Part shown: in pieces, positions 24,256 to 32,934 of the stretch
How the letters are laid out: each line of letters opens with the position of its first letter
How positions within the stretch are numbered: the first letter of the stretch is position 1
DNA from: Lentibacillus salicampi
GTDB taxonomy: Bacteria > Bacillota > Bacilli > Bacillales > Amphibacillaceae
Direction: 5' to 3'
Assembly (NCBI RefSeq): GCF_004565465.1
Contig: NZ_SRHY01000005.1
Span: forward strand, 1-64,000
DNA: 64,000 nucleotides
Notes under the pieces: model-generated
What the model was told of the DNA's origin: nothing
Seen by the model: only the letters and a program-made list of their open reading frames with translations
Databases searched by the model: none
Made by a program: the position numbers and the translations under genes

Positions 24256-24475
24256 GGAAAAGCCTCCATCATGTATGGGATAACTGCGGGTCCTTCTATA
24301 GCTTTAACAGTCTAACAAAGATTAGCATGGTGGGTCCAGAGAAAATTTGAAGGATAGGGCTATAGATGTTGACAGTCATGAAGGAAGTTTCACTGGGTCA
24401 AAATCTTAAAGAATAAATCCTGCCTGCAAGTAAATAGTAAATTTAGTGATTCTATAAACATGAAGGAGCAATAGT

Positions 24476-25675
24476 ATGAAGCAGCAATTGACGGAACAGG
24501 AAAAACGCTGGGCGGTTATTTCATTGGCATCGATTCCACTGATTATGACGCTGGGGAATTCAATGCTCATTCCAATCCTGCCCGTTATGGAGCAGGAGCT
24601 TGATATTTCGAAGCTGCAATCCAGTTATATCATCACATCTTATTCGCTTGTCGCTATTTTTTTGATTCCCGTTGCCGGATTTTTGTCAGACCGGTATGGC
24701 AGGAAGATGGTTATTATTCCTTCATTAATTATTACAGGGGCCGGGGGGCTAGTGGCCGGACTGGCTTCTCAACTGATGGACCATTCATTTTTGCTGATTC
24801 TTGGAGGCAGGATATTGCAGGGAATTGGTGCATCAGGTGCTTTTCCCATCGTGCTTCCGCTTGTAGGCGATATGTTTAAAGATGATGAGGAAGCGAGTAC
24901 AACGCTTGGTATTGTCGAAACGTCTAATACGGTCGGGAAAGTACTGAGCCCGATACTCGGAGCGGTTCTTGCAGCGATTGTTTGGTATCTGCCGTTTTAT
25001 TCCATCCCGGTGTTTTGTGCCGCTTCTGTATTAATGGTTATATTTATGATTAAAGATAAGGGGGGCGAAGAAAAACAGACACGCTTCAAAGAATATCTGG
25101 GACTTGCCAAAGATATTCTGAAAGAACATGGGAGATGGTTGTTTGCCGTGTTTGTGATTGGCGCCATCCTGATGTTTATCCTATTTGGGTTTCTGTTTTA
25201 CCTGTCCAGCATTCTGGAGGAGGATTATGGATATAAAGGCATCTGGAAAGGGGTATTGCTCGCTGTTCCATTATTGGCCCTATCGATTGCATCATTTACA
25301 ACGGGCAGAAAAATAAAAGATAACTTAAACGTTATGAAATGGGTCATCTTCATCGGGATTATTCTCACCGGCGCCTCGGTTGCGGTGATTCCATTTACCG
25401 ACAAACCTGTTTTTCTGTTGTCTATTTTCCTGGTTTGCGGTACCGGGATTGGTATGGCGCTTCCGTGTCTGGATGCTTTGATTACTGAAAGCTTGGAAAA
25501 AAGTGTGCGGGGAGTCATTACATCGATCTATAGTGCCATGCGGTTCATTGGTGTTGCAGCAGGCCCGCCGGTGATTGCGATCATGATGAAAGGCAATATC
25601 AGCTGGATGGCGAGTGTTCTGGCTATTTTTGCTCTGGTGGCGGGGTTTCTGGGATATCGAAACATAAAACCGTAG
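24476..25675 (+). CDS. MFS efflux transporter (DHA1 drug/siderophore type)
   Basis: Twelve-span major facilitator protein, 399 residues. It shows motif A in the loop after helix 2 (GFLSDRYGRKMVII), GRILQGIGASG in helix 4, and motif C-like GIVETSNTVGKVLSPILG in helix 5, which marks antiporter-type drug exporters. RBS GAAGGAGC precedes ATG 24476. Similar in type to YmfD/YfmO-like exporters of Bacillus. The substrate cannot be told from sequence. Confidence 0.8.
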   Translation: MKQQLTEQEKRWAVISLASIPLIMTLGNSMLIPILPVMEQELDISKLQSSYIITSYSLVAIFLIPVAGFLSDRYGRKMVIIPSLIITGAGGLVAGLASQLMDHSFLLILGGRILQGIGASGAFPIVLPLVGDMFKDDEEASTTLGIVETSNTVGKVLSPILGAVLAAIVWYLPFYSIPVFCAASVLMVIFMIKDKGGEEKQTRFKEYLGLAKDILKEHGRWLFAVFVIGAILMFILFGFLFYLSSILEEDYGYKGIWKGVLLAVPLLALSIASFTTGRKIKDNLNVMKWVIFIGIILTGASVAVIPFTDKPVFLLSIFLVCGTGIGMALPCLDALITESLEKSVRGVITSIYSAMRFIGVAAGPPVIAIMMKGNISWMASVLAIFALVAGFLGYRNIKP

Positions 25676-25718
25676 TTCCTTGTGTCCAGATAAAAGTTAG
25701 TTTTCCATAAATTTATCC

Positions 25719-25747
25719 TTGCAAATATTTAAATAATTTAGGATAAT
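25719..25747 (+). promoter_or_regulatory. Sigma-A promoter of the IDEAL-protein gene
   Basis: TTGCAA, 17-bp spacer, GATAAT. It lies about 30 bases before the ATG at 25776. Confidence 0.6.
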
Positions 25748-25775
25748 GAAAAAAAGGAACGAGGGGGACTGTTCC

Positions 25776-26009
25776 ATGAAGAAACAAAAAACAACCTATC
25801 AACTTTACTGTTACACTGGAAAGGCTATGAAAGCTAAGCGGGATGCTCCGTTTGAATTGAAGCTGTCAGCACAATTATTGCTGGATGAATTGTGTTTCAA
25901 TTGGAATAAACAAAAACTGGAATCTGCTATCAATGAAGCCATTGATGCAGGGGATCGGGAAAGATTCATCAAGTTGAGTGAAGAATATAGACATTATATC
26001 TGGGAATAA
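25776..26009 (+). CDS. Small IDEAL-domain protein
   Basis: Protein of 77 residues with a basic N-terminus (MKKQKTTYQLYCYTGKAMK), then an IDEAL-type helical domain: SAQLLLDELCFNWNKQKLESAINEAIDAGDRERFIKLSEEY. IDEAL domains occur in small Firmicutes proteins such as ComK-adaptor-like and ribosome-associated ones; the role here is unknown. Upstream ATG 25746 would overlap the -10 promoter element, and GAGGGGG supports ATG 25776. Confidence 0.75.
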   Translation: MKKQKTTYQLYCYTGKAMKAKRDAPFELKLSAQLLLDELCFNWNKQKLESAINEAIDAGDRERFIKLSEEYRHYIWE

Positions 26010-26029
26010 GCCTGGTTCAGTACACATGC

Positions 26030-26055
26030 CTCGCCGTGTTTGGTGAGGTTTTTTT
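26030..26055 (+). terminator. Terminator of the IDEAL-protein gene
   Basis: CCTCGCC/GGTGAGG stem with a 5-base loop and seven T. Confidence 0.85.
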
Positions 26056-26218
26056 ACTGTGGAGGCTGTTTAAACATGTGGTGACACCTGGTGGCCGCAA
26101 GAGTATTTATTTTCTCTTCTGAACATGCTTCTGCACGAAAAAATATCTCATTTTTTTGGAAAAGTCATCCGATAGTACTGGTTATCTGGTATGCTAATGG
26201 AAAAGGGGGGAAGAATGG

Positions 26219-27493
26219 ATGAGATACAATAAAACGGCTGTCAGCTGGATGTTGTATGATTTTGGGAATTCCGCATTTGCCACGACCATCATGGCTGCAG
26301 TCCTGCCGATTTTCTATTATGATGTAGCTGCCATGGGATTAGAGGAAAACCTGGCAGAGAGCTATTGGGGGTATTCCCAGTCCATCGCTGTCTTAATCGT
26401 AGCCATTTTAGCACCGATATTGGGAGCTATCAGCGATTATTCCGGAGCCAAAAAGAAATTCCTGCGCTTTTTTGCTTTTATGGGGATGATCGCGAGTATT
26501 CTGTTGGCATTTGTCGGGGAAGGGGAATACATATTTGCTTCTATTTTATTGATCATTGGAAATATCGGTTTTTCCGGCGCGAATGTATTCTATGATGCCT
26601 TTTTGCCGGAGATTGCCAAAGATGAGAATGAAATGGATAAGTTATCGGCCAGCGGTTTTGCATTCGGCTATATCGGCGGCGGAATACTACTTGCTGTCAA
26701 CATTTTGATGATTACACAATATGGATGGTTTGGTATACCGGACGCCACAATGGCAAGTCAGCTTTCATTTGCTTCCGTTGGACTTTGGTGGTTCATCTTT
26801 TCCATCCCGCTTTTGAAAAACGTCCGGGAAGAGAAAAAAGCGGCTGTCAAACGGGAAAAATCTTATGTGGCCATTGGGTTTTCAAGGGTTATCAACACAT
26901 TTAAAGAAATCAAACAGTTCAAGTATCTGCTGATTTTTCTGATTGCCTTCTGGATGTATAATGATGGTATTTCAACGATTATCAGAATGGCCACTATTTA
27001 CGGACGCGGCATTGGCATTGATTCGAATTCACTCATCATTGCACTCTTAATTACGCAATTCGTTGGGATCCCGTTCACATTTTTCTTCGGCTGGCTCGCA
27101 ACCAAAATCACACCAAAAAGAGCGCTTTATCTGACGTTATATATTTATATTGGGGTTGTCATTCTTGGTTATTTCATGGCTTCTGCATTGCATTTTTATC
27201 TTCTGGCTATATGTGTCGGGATGGTGCAGGGCGGGGCACAGTCCTTGAGCAGATCCATATACGGACGGATGGTTCCGGCCAATAAGCAGGCAGAATTCTT
27301 CGGGTTTTACGGTATTTCCTCAAAGTTTGCAGCTATTTTCGGTCCCTTCCTATTTGGATTTGTCGGGCAGTTGACAGGCTCGAGCAGACTTGGGATTATA
27401 TCATTGCTCATATTTTTTATCGTGGGGATCATATTACTGCGGTTGGTGAATATTGAAAAAGGTGTTCAGCAGGCGAAACAATATGCTGAATGA
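26219..27493 (+). CDS. UMF1/Atg22-like MFS transporter
   Basis: Polytopic protein of 424 residues of the vacuole-effluxer Atg22-like branch of the major facilitator superfamily. It shows the hallmark N-terminus SWMLYDFGNSAFATTI, LGAISDYSGAKKK after helix 2, and GMVQGGAQSLSRSIYGRMVP in the second half. Bacterial members are thought to export amino acids or other small molecules, but none is well defined. RBS AAAGGGGGGAAGA before ATG 26219. The small basic ORF at 27542 follows on the same strand. Confidence 0.82.
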   Translation: MRYNKTAVSWMLYDFGNSAFATTIMAAVLPIFYYDVAAMGLEENLAESYWGYSQSIAVLIVAILAPILGAISDYSGAKKKFLRFFAFMGMIASILLAFVGEGEYIFASILLIIGNIGFSGANVFYDAFLPEIAKDENEMDKLSASGFAFGYIGGGILLAVNILMITQYGWFGIPDATMASQLSFASVGLWWFIFSIPLLKNVREEKKAAVKREKSYVAIGFSRVINTFKEIKQFKYLLIFLIAFWMYNDGISTIIRMATIYGRGIGIDSNSLIIALLITQFVGIPFTFFFGWLATKITPKRALYLTLYIYIGVVILGYFMASALHFYLLAICVGMVQGGAQSLSRSIYGRMVPANKQAEFFGFYGISSKFAAIFGPFLFGFVGQLTGSSRLGIISLLIFFIVGIILLRLVNIEKGVQQAKQYAE

Positions 27494-27541
27494 TTATGAC
27501 GGGGAGTCGATGTGATAAAATCGGACAGGGGGTGAGCTATC

Positions 27542-27694
27542 ATGCGGATTAATAATATTCGAAAGGTATTATATGCTATTTCCAGAATTCTGGGGGACGT
27601 TAATGCTGTTAAAAAAGGGAAAGTCGGCAAACGAATAGGGCGCAGAATGGCCGGAAAAGGAACAGGCAAGATGATGAGAAAATTGTTTAAATAG
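27542..27694 (+). CDS. Small basic protein of 50 residues
   Basis: Short open frame preceded by AGGGGGTGA with about 7-base spacing. It encodes MRINNIRKVLYAISRILGDV followed by a Lys/Arg/Gly-rich half that contains GKRIGRRMAGKGTGK. Very basic, with an amphipathic or partly hydrophobic first half. I recall similar short proteins in other Bacillaceae but cannot name a function. It follows the Atg22-like gene by 48 bases and could be co-transcribed with it. Confidence 0.6.
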   Translation: MRINNIRKVLYAISRILGDVNAVKKGKVGKRIGRRMAGKGTGKMMRKLFK

Positions 27695-27852
27695 CGTTTC
27701 TTTCACAAGCCCGGGATGAAATGTCTGACAGAATTAGCGGTGAGAAGGGCGGCGAAATTAACAAGATAAGATAAAACGCTTTGTTTAATCATCGAGTTTA
27801 CAAAAGTAGACCTTTGGAAGGCCCTTTACCAGAACAAAAATTGGATGCCTTC

Positions 27853-28416
27853 TTATCGGAAAAAGGCATCCATGCCAAAATGAACGGCAACTCCAACGAT
27901 TAATGACCAGATGGCGAGACTAATGACCATCCATATCGTAATATAGCCGCGATTACCTCCGAATGAGCAGGCCATTAATGCCGTTAAATGGCTGCTCAAC
28001 AAAACGGTGCCCAAGAAGCTTAATCCCGGCATGCCATATTTAACCCATAGTTTCTTCGCCTTTTGGGCACGATTACTTTTCAGTGTGCCAGTTGTTTTGT
28101 TGACATGATCATCTATTATAGCTTCCACCCCGTTTTGCAGTTGTTCCCCATTTGGGTATACAGTAAAGGGAGCATCGGAGACTGAATCTGAAGCAGTAAC
28201 TTTTTGCTTTTTCTTTTTACGTAACGCATCCCGCACTTTGTCGACAAACCATATTAGCAAAATTACGGTGGTCAAGTTGCCGGCAAAACCAATTATAGTT
28301 GCTGGTATTGTAGGGACCCCGGCAATGATGCCAAAGGGAATAGCCAGCATATATTCCACAAACGGTATAGCTCCTGCAACAAATGTGAGAAGAATATAAA
28401 TCATTAAATCCATCAT
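27853..28416 (-). CDS. Putative small multi-drug export family membrane protein
   Basis: Membrane protein of about 187 residues of the small multi-drug export family (COG2426). Hydrophobic helices near the N-terminus (IPFVEYMLAIPFG) and C-terminus (LSSHLTALMACSFG) flank a charged cytoplasmic loop of about 70 residues with a KKKKQK cluster. The open frame starts at a GTG (28422) inside the ribosome binding site AGAAGGTG, so ATG 28416 or 28413 is more likely. It is divergent from a TetR-type gene, with a palindrome in the shared gap, which suggests control by that regulator. Confidence 0.7.
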   Translation of the reverse strand: MMDLMIYILLTFVAGAIPFVEYMLAIPFGIIAGVPTIPATIIGFAGNLTTVILLIWFVDKVRDALRKKKKQKVTASDSVSDAPFTVYPNGEQLQNGVEAIIDDHVNKTTGTLKSNRAQKAKKLWVKYGMPGLSFLGTVLLSSHLTALMACSFGGNRGYITIWMVISLAIWSLIVGVAVHFGMDAFFR

Positions 28417-28524
28417 GATCACCTTCTTTGTGCCTATTGGATTACGCTGCCCTTGATGGAGTGAAAAGCGGTAAAAATTTTTCTGTTCATCAATTGTTTT
28501 AAGTCAAATGACCTAATAAAACTA

Positions 28525-28546
28525 TTATAATACAATCGTATTATAA
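28525..28546. promoter_or_regulatory. Palindromic operator between efflux gene and TetR gene
   Basis: Perfect inverted repeat TTATAATAC-AATC-GTATTATAA. A TATAAT -10 hexamer (28526-28531) lies within its left arm, so a bound repressor would block transcription of the regulator gene. Confidence 0.7.
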
Positions 28547-28567
28547 AAATCAAGGAGAAATTTTATC

Positions 28568-29164
28568 ATGCCAAAACGCGTCAATCATAGAGAAAGAAAA
28601 GAGAAAATAGCAGAAGCAACGCTTAAAATGATTTACCAGGAGGGTATCGAAAAAGCAACACTGCGCGAAATTGCGAAAGAGGTGGGGTTATCTCTTGGTT
28701 CGGTTCAGTATTACTTTCCCAGGCAAAAGGATCTTTATGAATTTACAATGGAAAGTCTGTATAGACGAACAGAAGCCAGGATCGGGAATGTCATTCTGGA
28801 TGACCAGACTGCCTTTGAAAATGCTGTCAGTATGTTAAGCCAGCTGGTCCAAGTGAAAAACCCACAGCAACGAATTGAAAATGATATTTGGGCGCAATTG
28901 AATTTAATGCCTAATAAATCGCCTGAGTATAGTCAGCTAAAGAATCGTTATCGTGAGTCTTACACAGCGTTTGTCACTCGGGCAGTGACAATTCTCAAGG
29001 AAAATGATGATTTACTGAACAAAGATCATGTGGAAGATGAAACAAAAACGCTTGCGATTTTCATTGATGGTTTAATGTTTGAGACGGTTATTTATCCGGA
29101 AATTTACGATGAGCAGGCCGTTGAAAAACAAATCCGGGAATATTTATACAAAATATGCCGCTGA
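28568..29164 (+). CDS. TetR/AcrR-family transcriptional regulator
   Basis: Repressor-type protein of 198 residues. The N-terminal helix-turn-helix reads TLREIAKEVGLSLGSVQYYF and the remainder is the helical ligand-binding and dimerisation domain (DIWAQLNLMP, then FIDGLMFETVIYPE). RBS AAGGAGAAA precedes ATG 28568. Divergent from the small-multidrug-export gene, with a perfect palindrome 20 bases before its start, so autoregulation and control of the exporter are likely. Inducer unknown. A strong terminator follows. Confidence 0.88.
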   Translation: MPKRVNHRERKEKIAEATLKMIYQEGIEKATLREIAKEVGLSLGSVQYYFPRQKDLYEFTMESLYRRTEARIGNVILDDQTAFENAVSMLSQLVQVKNPQQRIENDIWAQLNLMPNKSPEYSQLKNRYRESYTAFVTRAVTILKENDDLLNKDHVEDETKTLAIFIDGLMFETVIYPEIYDEQAVEKQIREYLYKICR

Positions 29165-29184
29165 GTGCAGCCGGCCGAGAGATT

Positions 29185-29224
29185 TTATAAAGTGACACGG
29201 CTGGGGAGCCGAGTCACTTTATAA
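29185..29224. terminator. Terminator of the TetR gene
   Basis: Long stem TTATAAAGTGAC/GTCACTTTATAA with inner CGGCT/AGCCG (single A bulges) and GGGG loop. It may act in both directions, also for the convergent phospholipase-like gene. Confidence 0.85.
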
Positions 29225-29249
29225 CTGGATATGAAAATATAGTTTTCTG

Positions 29250-30167
29250 TCAGACAATCGGTTCGCTATATTGATTTGTGAGGTTTAACGCCAATGGCTT
29301 GCCGGTATCATACGAAATGTTGTCAATCAGTTTACTGAGCTGCTTTCTGCTGGCGTGATTACCCGTATTCCAGTAGTTAATCACTTTCGGCATAATGTCG
29401 ATGCCTTCCTGCCAGGCCTGATTGTACAAGTCGACAAAGCTTTTTGTACAAGGTTCATGTGTCGCAGGATGGTACCAGGTTGTGTGCGACAGGTTTAAAT
29501 AATCCACATCATTCTTAATGGGCTGATGGGAAAAAGAAGCAATCAATGGCTTGAATAGTATGTTTTTCCACCTGTAAGGATCAGCTAGCAACCTCAGAGC
29601 TAATTTCATATCCCTGTACGCTTTTTGGATATAAGCATTCGTACGTGGACTGCTCTTGGGATAGTGGGCTGTAATGGTTGTATGCAGCAAATCTGCAATG
29701 CGCCCATCAAGTTTGGTACCTACATCTATTTCGTTAGCGACATGTGCTTTCCATGTTTTTAAATGATGGTATTTTTCCATCATCAATGTATCAATCAGCA
29801 CTTCCAACTCCTGGTGTTTATTCCCTTCATATCCGGCACGGTAATGTATATAAGGGTGCGCATTCCGGTCAAGTATGTGGTGTGTGACGAACCCGAACAG
29901 ATACGCTTGTGTCTGGTTATCCATCGTTTTTCCCTGGTCGATCAAATCCATGAGAAACTCCCCGCATCTTTCCTGATGAAGCCGGAGTCCGATAGCGTTT
30001 ACAGGATCGTTTTGCATCCATGGCCAAAAATTATAATAGAAAAAGGGGTCCGGCCCCTGAGCCCCCAGCTTCATATACGCTTCATTATGCAAAAATGAAT
30101 TCGGATTTCCAATCGAGTCGGCGACATTTTCGCAAAAGAGCATATGTGTCCAAATATTAGGCATCAT
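29250..30167 (-). CDS. Zinc-dependent phospholipase C family protein
   Basis: Protein of 305 residues matching the Zn-dependent phospholipase C-like family of Firmicutes: an N-terminal IWTHMLFCENV, the LGAQGPDPFFYYN block and GFVTHHILDRNAHPYIHY, whose His and Asp residues could bind zinc. No signal peptide is visible, so it may act inside the cell. GGAGGTTTC precedes the ATG at 30167 (a second ATG is adjacent). Exact substrate unknown. Convergent with the TetR gene. Confidence 0.75.
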   Translation of the reverse strand: MMPNIWTHMLFCENVADSIGNPNSFLHNEAYMKLGAQGPDPFFYYNFWPWMQNDPVNAIGLRLHQERCGEFLMDLIDQGKTMDNQTQAYLFGFVTHHILDRNAHPYIHYRAGYEGNKHQELEVLIDTLMMEKYHHLKTWKAHVANEIDVGTKLDGRIADLLHTTITAHYPKSSPRTNAYIQKAYRDMKLALRLLADPYRWKNILFKPLIASFSHQPIKNDVDYLNLSHTTWYHPATHEPCTKSFVDLYNQAWQEGIDIMPKVINYWNTGNHASRKQLSKLIDNISYDTGKPLALNLTNQYSEPIV

Positions 30168-30357
30168 GAAACCTCCTGCCTATACGTTGTTTTATCCAGT
30201 ATAATAGAAAACGGCCTGAAAGCAATATGAGAATCCTTACTATTCTGTGACTAAATGGCTTCATTTCTGTTAACACGAGCCAGGATTTTGTCCGAATTCT
30301 GATGACCCCTTACATGTTATAATTGTATCAAAACATCGTGTGAAATGAGGGTTGACC

Positions 30358-31065
30358 GTGGAAAAAATAATGATTGTGGAAGATGATCCGAAACTTGCCG
30401 GCTATTTACACGCTTTTGTCGAAAAATACGCGTATGATGTTTTGACGGTTGATGATTTTGATAACCTGATGGATGTATTTCGACAGTTCGGACCGGATCT
30501 CGTGCTGCTGGATATCAATTTGCCCCGTTTTGATGGGTTTTACTGGTGCCGGCAAATTCGCCTTGAGTCGATTTGTCCGGTTATTTTCATTTCCGCCCGG
30601 ACTGGGGAGATGGACCAGGTGATGGCACTGGAAAACGGCGGTGATGATTTTATCACCAAACCGTTCCACCCTGATGTGGTTATGGCCAAAATCCGAAGCC
30701 AATTGCGTCGTGCCTACGGCGAGTATGCGGCAGCGCACCAAGAACGCAACCTGGAGAAGGATGGGCTGAAACTGTTGCCGGAAAGACTTGAACTTAGGTT
30801 TGGATCTGATGTGACACTCCTCACAAAAAAGGAAGCGGATATTATTGAAAGCCTGATGGACAGGCATCCACGTGTCGCCGGCAGGGAGGACTTGCTGGAA
30901 AAGTTATGGGATGATCAAGCATATGTGGATGAAAATACGCTTAACGTCAATATGACACGAGTCCGCAGAAAATTTCAGGAGCTTGGAATCACTGGAGCGG
31001 TCGAAACAGTTCGGGGAGCAGGGTACCGGCTGCATGTGACGTGGAACAGGGCAGAGAAATTATGA
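30358..31065 (+). CDS. Response regulator of a Bce-type two-component system
   Basis: OmpR-type regulator of 235 residues. The receiver has the acidic pair EDD, phospho-acceptor Asp in LLDINLPRFDG and the conserved Lys in FITKPF; the winged-helix DNA-binding domain ends GAGYRLHV. The first possible codon is TTG 30352, but GAGGG spacing favours GTG 30358. It is the first gene of regulator-kinase-ATPase-permease, the layout of BceRS-BceAB systems that sense and expel peptide antibiotics such as bacitracin. Confidence 0.9.
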   Translation: MEKIMIVEDDPKLAGYLHAFVEKYAYDVLTVDDFDNLMDVFRQFGPDLVLLDINLPRFDGFYWCRQIRLESICPVIFISARTGEMDQVMALENGGDDFITKPFHPDVVMAKIRSQLRRAYGEYAAAHQERNLEKDGLKLLPERLELRFGSDVTLLTKKEADIIESLMDRHPRVAGREDLLEKLWDDQAYVDENTLNVNMTRVRRKFQELGITGAVETVRGAGYRLHVTWNRAEKL

Positions 31066-32063
31066 AACTGTTCATCAGGGATCATCAATTATTGATTGGA
31101 CTGCAGGTGATCCAGTTTGGCCTTGTGTTCCTTATCGTATGGCTTGACGGCTACCAGAACATCAGGGGGCTACTCTATGCAATTTTTCTCGGATTCTTTT
31201 TATTAGGCGGGTATCTTGTGTATCGCTACGTGACATTAAGCTCGTTTTATAAACGGCTTGAAAAACCACTAACGTCGTTTGATGAATCATTGCAGAAAAC
31301 GGAACAGATTCCGGTTGCCGAGGCACTAGATCAATTGCTGAAATCGCAGTACAGGTTGTACAAGAGCCGGATTGTTGAAATTGAAGCTCGAAAAGAAGAG
31401 CATATGACATTCATCGATCTCTGGGTCCATCAAATGAAAACGCCACTCTCGGTCATTGAATTGACAGCTCAGAATCTTGATGAGCCGGAATCATCGAATA
31501 TCCGCGAAGAAACCGAGCGGATCAAAACAGGACTAAATACGGTGCTTTACATGGCGCGCCTGCGTACGATTGAGCAGGACTTTAGGGTCAAGCCAGTTAG
31601 CCTCGAAAACCTGATTCAGGAGGTGACCACGGACAATAAGCGTTTTTTTATCCGTCATGCGGTTTACCCTAAATTGGAAATAGAACGTTCGGGGATCAAG
31701 GTTGAGACAGATGAGAAGTGGCTGGTGTTTATTATGACCCAATTCATACAGAATGCGGTGAAATATTCGACAGGAAAAAGCGGTCAAATTATGATTTCGC
31801 TTTATGAAAGGGATGGCTCAGCTATTTTTGAAGTGACTGATTTTGGCATCGGGATCCCTAAAGAAGACAAAAAGCGCATTTTCAACGCATTTTATACAGG
31901 AGAAAATGGACGTAGATACCGGGAATCCACTGGCATGGGGCTGTTTCTCGTCAAAGAAGTGACCGATTATTTGAAGCACGGAATTGAAATGGAAAGTATT
32001 GTTGGTAAGGGAACAACATTCCGTATCATTTTTTCACCAGCACAAAACATGACAACAATGTAA
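31062..32063 (+). CDS. Intramembrane-sensing histidine kinase (BceS type)
   Basis: Sensor kinase of 333 residues. Two membrane helices (about 10-28 and 35-55) are separated by almost no extracellular loop, the hallmark of intramembrane-sensing kinases that read signal through their cognate BceAB transporter. The phospho-acceptor His lies in VHQMKTPLSVI; the ATP-binding domain shows QNAVKYS (N box) and DFGIGIP (G1). The ATG at 31062 overlaps the regulator stop (ATGA); a longer frame from 31041 lacks a ribosome binding site. Its last codons contain a Bce-type operator motif. Confidence 0.9.
   Translation: MKLFIRDHQLLIGLQVIQFGLVFLIVWLDGYQNIRGLLYAIFLGFFLLGGYLVYRYVTLSSFYKRLEKPLTSFDESLQKTEQIPVAEALDQLLKSQYRLYKSRIVEIEARKEEHMTFIDLWVHQMKTPLSVIELTAQNLDEPESSNIREETERIKTGLNTVLYMARLRTIEQDFRVKPVSLENLIQEVTTDNKRFFIRHAVYPKLEIERSGIKVETDEKWLVFIMTQFIQNAVKYSTGKSGQIMISLYERDGSAIFEVTDFGIGIPKEDKKRIFNAFYTGENGRRYRESTGMGLFLVKEVTDYLKHGIEMESIVGKGTTFRIIFSPAQNMTTM
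32050..32063 (+). promoter_or_regulatory. Candidate Bce-type response regulator binding site
   Basis: TGACA-ACAA-TGTAA fits the TNACA-N4-TGTAA form reported for BceR-like regulators. It covers the kinase stop codon, 107 bases before the ATPase start, where an activator of bceAB-type genes should bind. Confidence 0.6.
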
Positions 32064-32169
32064 GAAAAATGAAAGGCCAATCGATCGTTTGACAGGGCAA
32101 AGGGCGGTACACTGTTCATAGAATAATGGTTCAGGGTGTATTACACACGCTGATGAAAGGGGTACAGAC

Positions 32170-32934
32170 ATGCTTGAAGTCAAAAACGTGAGTAAAGTGT
32201 ACGAAGGGAAAGTCACCTATCGCGCCTTGTCAAATATTGACCTGGAAATTGAGAAGGGAGACTTCGTTGCCATCATGGGACCGTCCGGAAGCGGGAAAAC
32301 AACCCTCCTTAACATGGTTGCAACGATTGACGAACCGACAACCGGTGAAGTACTGATTGAAGCAAAAAATCCGCACACGCTTAACCAGAATGATCTGGCC
32401 AAGTTTCGCCGGCGGGAATTGGGGTTTGTCTTTCAGGAGTTCAATCTATTGCACACGTTAACGGTGGAGGAAAATATGGTGCTGCCGTTGACATTGGATG
32501 GCAAACGTGTCAAAGAGATGAAACAGAGAGCAAATGCCATTGCCGAAAAACTTGGTATTGCTGAAATCATGAGCAAACGAACTCATGAAATTTCCGGTGG
32601 TCAGGCGCAGCGGGCAGCTATTGCTCGGGCAATGATCCATCAGCCGAAACTGCTCCTTGCTGACGAGCCGACCGGGAATCTTGATTCCAAAGCATCCAAA
32701 GACGTCATGAGTATGCTTGAAACACTTAATAAAAAAGAAGAAACTACCATGATGCTTGTCACGCACGATCCGCAGGCGGCAAGCTATGCAGATCGGGTTG
32801 TGTTTATCCGGGACGGAAAGTTTTATTCGGAAATCCATCGCGGAGAAAGCCGGCAGACGTTTTTCCAAAGCATTATTGATACGCTTTCTTTGATGGGAGG
32901 GGATGACAGTGACTTTTCGTCAATTCGCGATTAA
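32170..32934 (+). CDS. BceA-type ABC transporter ATPase
   Basis: ATPase of a peptide-antibiotic resistance transporter, 254 residues. Walker A GPSGSGKTT, signature ISGGQAQRAAIARA, Walker B LLLADEPTGNLDS and switch His in LVTHD are all present; the ADEPTGNLDS form is typical of the MacB/LolD/BceA class. RBS AAAGGGG precedes the ATG. It overlaps the permease gene by 32 bases. With its permease it should remove antimicrobial peptides from their cell-wall lipid target and also signal to the kinase. Confidence 0.92.
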   Translation: MLEVKNVSKVYEGKVTYRALSNIDLEIEKGDFVAIMGPSGSGKTTLLNMVATIDEPTTGEVLIEAKNPHTLNQNDLAKFRRRELGFVFQEFNLLHTLTVEENMVLPLTLDGKRVKEMKQRANAIAEKLGIAEIMSKRTHEISGGQAQRAAIARAMIHQPKLLLADEPTGNLDSKASKDVMSMLETLNKKEETTMMLVTHDPQAASYADRVVFIRDGKFYSEIHRGESRQTFFQSIIDTLSLMGGDDSDFSSIRD

